Of a DNA stretch of 64,000 nucleotides, positions 61,191 through 64,000 are shown piece by piece. Numbering within the stretch: position 1 is the stretch's first letter; each line of letters starts with the position of its first letter. Origin of the DNA: Gammaproteobacteria bacterium (GTDB lineage Bacteria; Pseudomonadota; Gammaproteobacteria; UBA6429; Thiohalophilaceae). The translations under genes and the position numbers were made by a program. The stretch is from contig JASBTR010000205.1 in assembly GCA_030148325.1 (NCBI GenBank), forward strand, positions 1 to 64,000. The letters run 5' to 3'. Under the pieces are notes generated by a model that saw only the letters and a program-made list of their open reading frames with translations, was not told where the DNA came from and did not search any database.

Positions 61191-62732
61191 ATGGCAAACG
61201 AAAAACAAAAGCAGAAACCGGCACAACCCGAAGTAGACGAAAACAAGCTCATAGCCCAGCGGCGTGAAAAACTGGCAGCCTTGCGCGAACAGGGGGTGGC
61301 CTTTCCGAATGATTTTCGTCGCAATGTCATGGCTGGCGAGCTGCACGCCGAATACGGTGAGAAGAGCAAGGAAGAACTGGATGAACTGGGTGTTCGGGTT
61401 AGTGTCGCCGGTCGTATGATGTTAAAGCGGGTGATGGGCAAGGCCAGTTTTGCAACCGTGCAGGACATGTCGGGTCGTATCCAGTTGTACGTTACCCGTG
61501 ATGAATTGCCCGAAGGCTTTTATAACGAGCAGTTTAAAAAATGGGATCTGGGCGACATCATCGGTGCTGAAGGCAGGTTGATGAAAACCAATAAAGGCGA
61601 ACTATCGGTAAAGGTGGATAGTATTCGCCTGTTGACCAAAGCGCTGCGTCCACTGCCGGAAAAATTCCAGGGTCTGTCGGATCAGGAAACCCGTTATCGC
61701 CAACGTTATCTTGATTTGATTATGAACGAGGAATCACGCCGGACGTTTATGCTTCGCTCTAAAATCATCAGCCACATCCGTGAGTTTTTAAGCAATAAAA
61801 ACTTCCTCGAAGTGGAAACACCGATGATGCAGGTGATACCCGGCGGTGCCACGGCGCGTCCCTTTAGCACCTATCACAATGCGCTCGACATGGATCTTTA
61901 TTTGCGCATTGCGCCGGAGCTGTATTTAAAACGTCTGGTAGTCGGCGGTTTCGAACGGGTGTTTGAAATCAATCGCAACTTCCGTAATGAAGGATTATCC
62001 ACGCGGCATAATCCTGAATTCACCATGATTGAATTCTATGAAGCCTATGCGACTTATCATGATTTAATGGATATCACTGAAGAAATGCTGCGCTCAATCG
62101 CGGAAAATGTGATTGGCAAAACCCTGATTCAATACCAGGGAGATGAATATGACTTTGGCAAACCTTTTACCCGGATGACGGTGAAAGAATCCATTCTGCA
62201 CTTCAACGATGATATCAGCGAAGCGGAGCTGGATGATAGCGAGAAGGCACGCGCCATTGCCGAGCGCCTGGGTATTCCGCTAAAAGACAGCTACGGACTG
62301 GGCAAGGTGCAGATTGAAATATTCGAGAAAACCGTTGAGCATCGTTTAATGGATCCCACTTTTATTACCGCTTACCCGACTGAAGTTTCACCGCTGGCGC
62401 GGCGCAGTGATGATGATCCCTTTGTCACTGATCGGTTTGAATTTTTCGTCGGCGGGCGTGAAATCGCCAATGGTTTCTCGGAACTGAATGACGCTGAGGA
62501 TCAGGCTGAGCGTTTCCGCAACCAGGTGGCGGAAAAAGAAGCCGGTGATGAGGAAGCCATGTTCTTTGATCAGGACTATGTCACCGCACTGGAACACGGC
62601 ATGCCGCCCACCGCCGGAGAAGGCATCGGCATCGATCGACTGGTGATGCTGTTCACCGATGCGCCTTCCATCCGCGATGTGCTTCTGTTCCCGCATATGC
62701 GACCGGAGCGAAGCGTAGGAAGTGCGGAATGA
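61191..62732 (+). CDS. lysS: Lysyl-tRNA synthetase class II, C-terminal residues from a repeat
   Basis: LysS charges tRNA(Lys). Motif 2 is [25 protein letters not shown] near residue 275, motif 3 [15 protein letters not shown] near residue 480; the N-terminal OB domain has [17 protein letters not shown] start at ATG 61191 ([10 protein letters not shown]), since the frame above it is repeat-derived; 513 residues. The family ends near LFPHMRP; here ERSVGSAE follows, encoded by a repeat unit (62698-62735) that also supplies the stop codon. Confidence 0.95.
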   Translation: MANEKQKQKPAQPEVDENKLIAQRREKLAALREQGVAFPNDFRRNVMAGELHAEYGEKSKEELDELGVRVSVAGRMMLKRVMGKASFATVQDMSGRIQLYVTRDELPEGFYNEQFKKWDLGDIIGAEGRLMKTNKGELSVKVDSIRLLTKALRPLPEKFQGLSDQETRYRQRYLDLIMNEESRRTFMLRSKIISHIREFLSNKNFLEVETPMMQVIPGGATARPFSTYHNALDMDLYLRIAPELYLKRLVVGGFERVFEINRNFRNEGLSTRHNPEFTMIEFYEAYATYHDLMDITEEMLRSIAENVIGKTLIQYQGDEYDFGKPFTRMTVKESILHFNDDISEAELDDSEKARAIAERLGIPLKDSYGLGKVQIEIFEKTVEHRLMDPTFITAYPTEVSPLARRSDDDPFVTDRFEFFVGGREIANGFSELNDAEDQAERFRNQVAEKEAGDEEAMFFDQDYVTALEHGMPPTAGEGIGIDRLVMLFTDAPSIRDVLLFPHMRPERSVGSAE

Positions 62733-62794
62733 AACTCGCGAAGCGAGGTTCTACTGTGCGACCGGAGCGAAGCGTAGGAAGTGCGGAATGAAAC
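62698..62794. repeat. Family E, inverted, full unit plus partial second unit
   Basis: A 38-bp sequence starting TGCGACCGGAGCGAAGCG occurs identically at 62698-62735 and 62757-62794. The first is part of a full reverse-oriented copy of the 60-bp unit seen at 23651-23710 and 25316-25375. The lysS stop codon lies inside the first unit. Confidence 0.92.
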
Positions 62795-62805
62795 AGGTTT
62801 GAATT

Positions 62806-63068
62806 TTAACGCGGAGAACGCAGAGGCGCGGAGACGCAGAGAAAATCAAACTGAACCCGAGACGAAGTGCACCCCGCGAGCATTTTACCCTCCATGATGT
62901 AAACCCTGCATGACCATGCAAAGGAAAATCACAGACGATGTCATTCCAGCATAGGCTTAGCCGGAATCCAGATACTCGAACTATGGATTCCGACTAAGCC
63001 TATGCCGGAATGACGAGTTAAATAACATTTGTAAATCTCCGCGCCTCCGCGCCTCTGCGTTCTCTGCG
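62806..63068. repeat. Family D palindrome, copy 9, with nested family G palindrome
   Basis: Outer arms TTAACGCGGAGAACGCAGAG and CTCTGCGTTCTCTGCG. Nested at 62940-63014 is another palindrome with 31-nt arms (GTCATTCCAGCATAGGCTTA to the complement) that match at 29 of 31 positions. The remaining bases of the 62733-63096 gap show no gene. Confidence 0.85.
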
Positions 63069-63096
63069 ATCAATCTGGTTATATCTAAAGGATGGT

Positions 63097-63381
63097 TTAC
63101 TCCCCATACCCCTTCGGCACTTTGCCCTTGAGCATATAGGCAAAGGCGATCACTTCAGCCACGGCAAGATAAAGCGCTTCGGGGATTTGATCGCCCAGTT
63201 CGATCTTCGATAACACTTTCACCAGTTCCGGATTATCCTGCAGAGGCACATCGTGTTCGCGGGCGATGGCGAGGATCTGCTCGGCAATATCGCCTGCCCC
63301 CTTGGCGGTCACCTTCGGCGCTGTTTCACCGTCGTATTGCAGGGCAACGGCCAGTGTCGGTGTGCGGCTCTGTTCGCTCAT
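63097..63381 (-). CDS. FhlB-like protein (FlhB C-terminal domain homologue)
   Basis: The 94-residue protein resembles the cytoplasmic part of the flagellar export switch FlhB: AVALQYDGETAPKVTAKG (compare the post-NPTH VALKYD), GAGDIAEQILAIAREHDVPLQDNPELVKVL, and the IPEALYLAVAEVIAFAY helix. The self-cleaving NPTH is absent. Stand-alone proteins of this sort lie beside fliK and can replace the FlhB tail. It overlaps the FliK-like gene by ATGA. Confidence 0.88.
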   Translation of the reverse strand: MSEQSRTPTLAVALQYDGETAPKVTAKGAGDIAEQILAIAREHDVPLQDNPELVKVLSKIELGDQIPEALYLAVAEVIAFAYMLKGKVPKGYGE

Positions 63382-64000
63382 ACCTGTTCGTCCAGTATGG
63401 GGGAGCCGATTGTTTCCGCTGCGGGTTCGGGCTGTCCCTGACGACAGTCAATCCCCGCCACCTCCAGCCCGGCATGACGCAGCCGGCTACCGAGCGTGTC
63501 CAGATATTGATTGAATAGCGCGCTGGTTTGTTCTTCTTCTGCATGAAAGTGTACCGCGATCTGTTCCTGTTGCAGGGCGATCACGGCCTGCACCGGACCC
63601 AGTCCTTCCAGATCAAACGCAAGCCGTACGCTCCAGCGCGGATCTGCCTGTTGCCGATCGGCCTGGCTGTCTTCATCACTCGGGGGTGTGCCGGGGTGGT
63701 TTTCACGCTGGATGCGAAGATCAAACAGGTTGATGCCCTGCTCGCTGCGAACCGGCAATTCCATCGACCAGCCGGGACGACCGGCTTCTTCGCTTTTGAG
63801 GTGATGCAGCTGGTGGATGTGCAGGCGCGCCAGCACGCCTTCGGTCTGTTGCAGCAACTGCTCTGCGGCTCTGAGTGGTGAGGTCTGCGTCAGACTGGCT
63901 GCAACAGCAGGCTGTGCTCTGGGATTGCCCGCGCTGACTGGCAATGTGGTTTGCTGAGAGGGGCGGGCAGATCCTGGCTGCGGCCCGATTGTTCCGGCCG
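63378..64000 (-). CDS. FliK-like flagellar hook-length protein (5' part outside window)
   Basis: The minus-strand frame stays open to base 64000, so only the C-terminal ~207 residues are seen. It is rich in Gln, Pro and Glu, and its ending (WSVRLAFDLEGLGPVQAVIAL, then RLRHAGLEVAGIDC) matches the folded C-terminal domain of FliK-type proteins. Coupling to an FhlB-like gene supports a role in the hook-length/export switch. The start is not in the window. Confidence 0.75.
   Translation of the reverse strand, partial: AGTIGPQPGSARPSQQTTLPVSAGNPRAQPAVAASLTQTSPLRAAEQLLQQTEGVLARLHIHQLHHLKSEEAGRPGWSMELPVRSEQGINLFDLRIQRENHPGTPPSDEDSQADRQQADPRWSVRLAFDLEGLGPVQAVIALQQEQIAVHFHAEEEQTSALFNQYLDTLGSRLRHAGLEVAGIDCRQGQPEPAAETIGSPILDEQV

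Overview
The window is one continuous piece of a gammaproteobacterial chromosome. The evidence is the order of housekeeping genes: tsf-pyrH-frr-uppS-cdsA-dxr-rseP-bamA-skp-fabZ-lpxA, then lpxB, rnhB, dnaE-accA-tilS-pyrG-kdsA-eno-ftsB-ispD-ispF-truD-surE-pcm-yqaA-nlpD-rpoS, then alaC-hom-thrC, recJ-prfB-lysS and the edge of a flagellar cluster. Complete E1/E2/E3 genes for 2-oxoglutarate dehydrogenase and a dihaem cytochrome c4 indicate a respiring cell with an oxidative TCA cycle. No rRNA or tRNA gene was seen, so the genus cannot be named.

Layout. 1-11,052: translation, UMP kinase, undecaprenyl/isoprenoid/phospholipid synthesis, outer-membrane assembly and early lipid A genes on the plus strand; lpxD is missing from its usual place between skp and fabZ. 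11,129-14,170: accessory island with a surface-type protein built on seven 14-residue repeats, a DUF1778/GNAT toxin-antitoxin pair with two matching operators, and two decayed transposase genes (Y1/REP-associated type and ISAs1 type). 14,175-17,480 (minus strand): lpxB with an aminotransferase and an oxidoreductase that look like GnnB and GnnA, the enzymes making UDP-GlcNAc3N for amide-linked lipid A; the block is inverted relative to lpxA and rnhB. 17,676-28,938: rnhB, a small HNH protein, sucA-sucB-lpd, dnaE. 28,952-36,761: accessory segment between dnaE and accA with a nitrobindin-like protein, a periplasmic DsrE-like protein, a UbiE-like methyltransferase plus an unknown helical protein, and an FtrABCD-type ferrous iron uptake operon that also encodes a porin and has a Fur-like site. 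37,114-51,437: the accA to rpoS core. 51,531-63,068: Mth938-like protein, alaC, hom, thrC, RpfE-like protein, recJ, cytochrome c4, prfB with its autoregulatory frameshift, lysS. 63,097-64,000: FhlB-like and FliK-like flagellar genes, the latter running off the window.

The most unusual property is the load of dispersed palindromic repeats. At least eight families fill almost every intergenic gap, some nested in others, some as large fold-back structures. In several places they have run into genes: they supply or abut the coding ends of lysS, ftsB, ispD, the Mth938-like gene, the RpfE-like gene, alaC and nlpD. In nlpD a 168-bp palindrome supplies the only usable start codon, and in ispD the only in-frame start is separated from the conserved enzyme by a 7-bp tandem array. 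A degenerate REP-associated transposase gene is the only hint of how such elements were moved.

Functionally the window joins envelope construction (BamA, Skp, RseP, Lpx/Gnn, KdsA, FtsB, NlpD), isoprenoid and undecaprenyl supply (Dxr, IspD, IspF, UppS), translation (Tsf, Frr, RF2, LysS, TilS, TruD), stationary-phase control and repair (RpoS, Pcm, SurE, RecJ) and iron acquisition. All calls rest on reading the sequence and on remembered family features; no database search was run.
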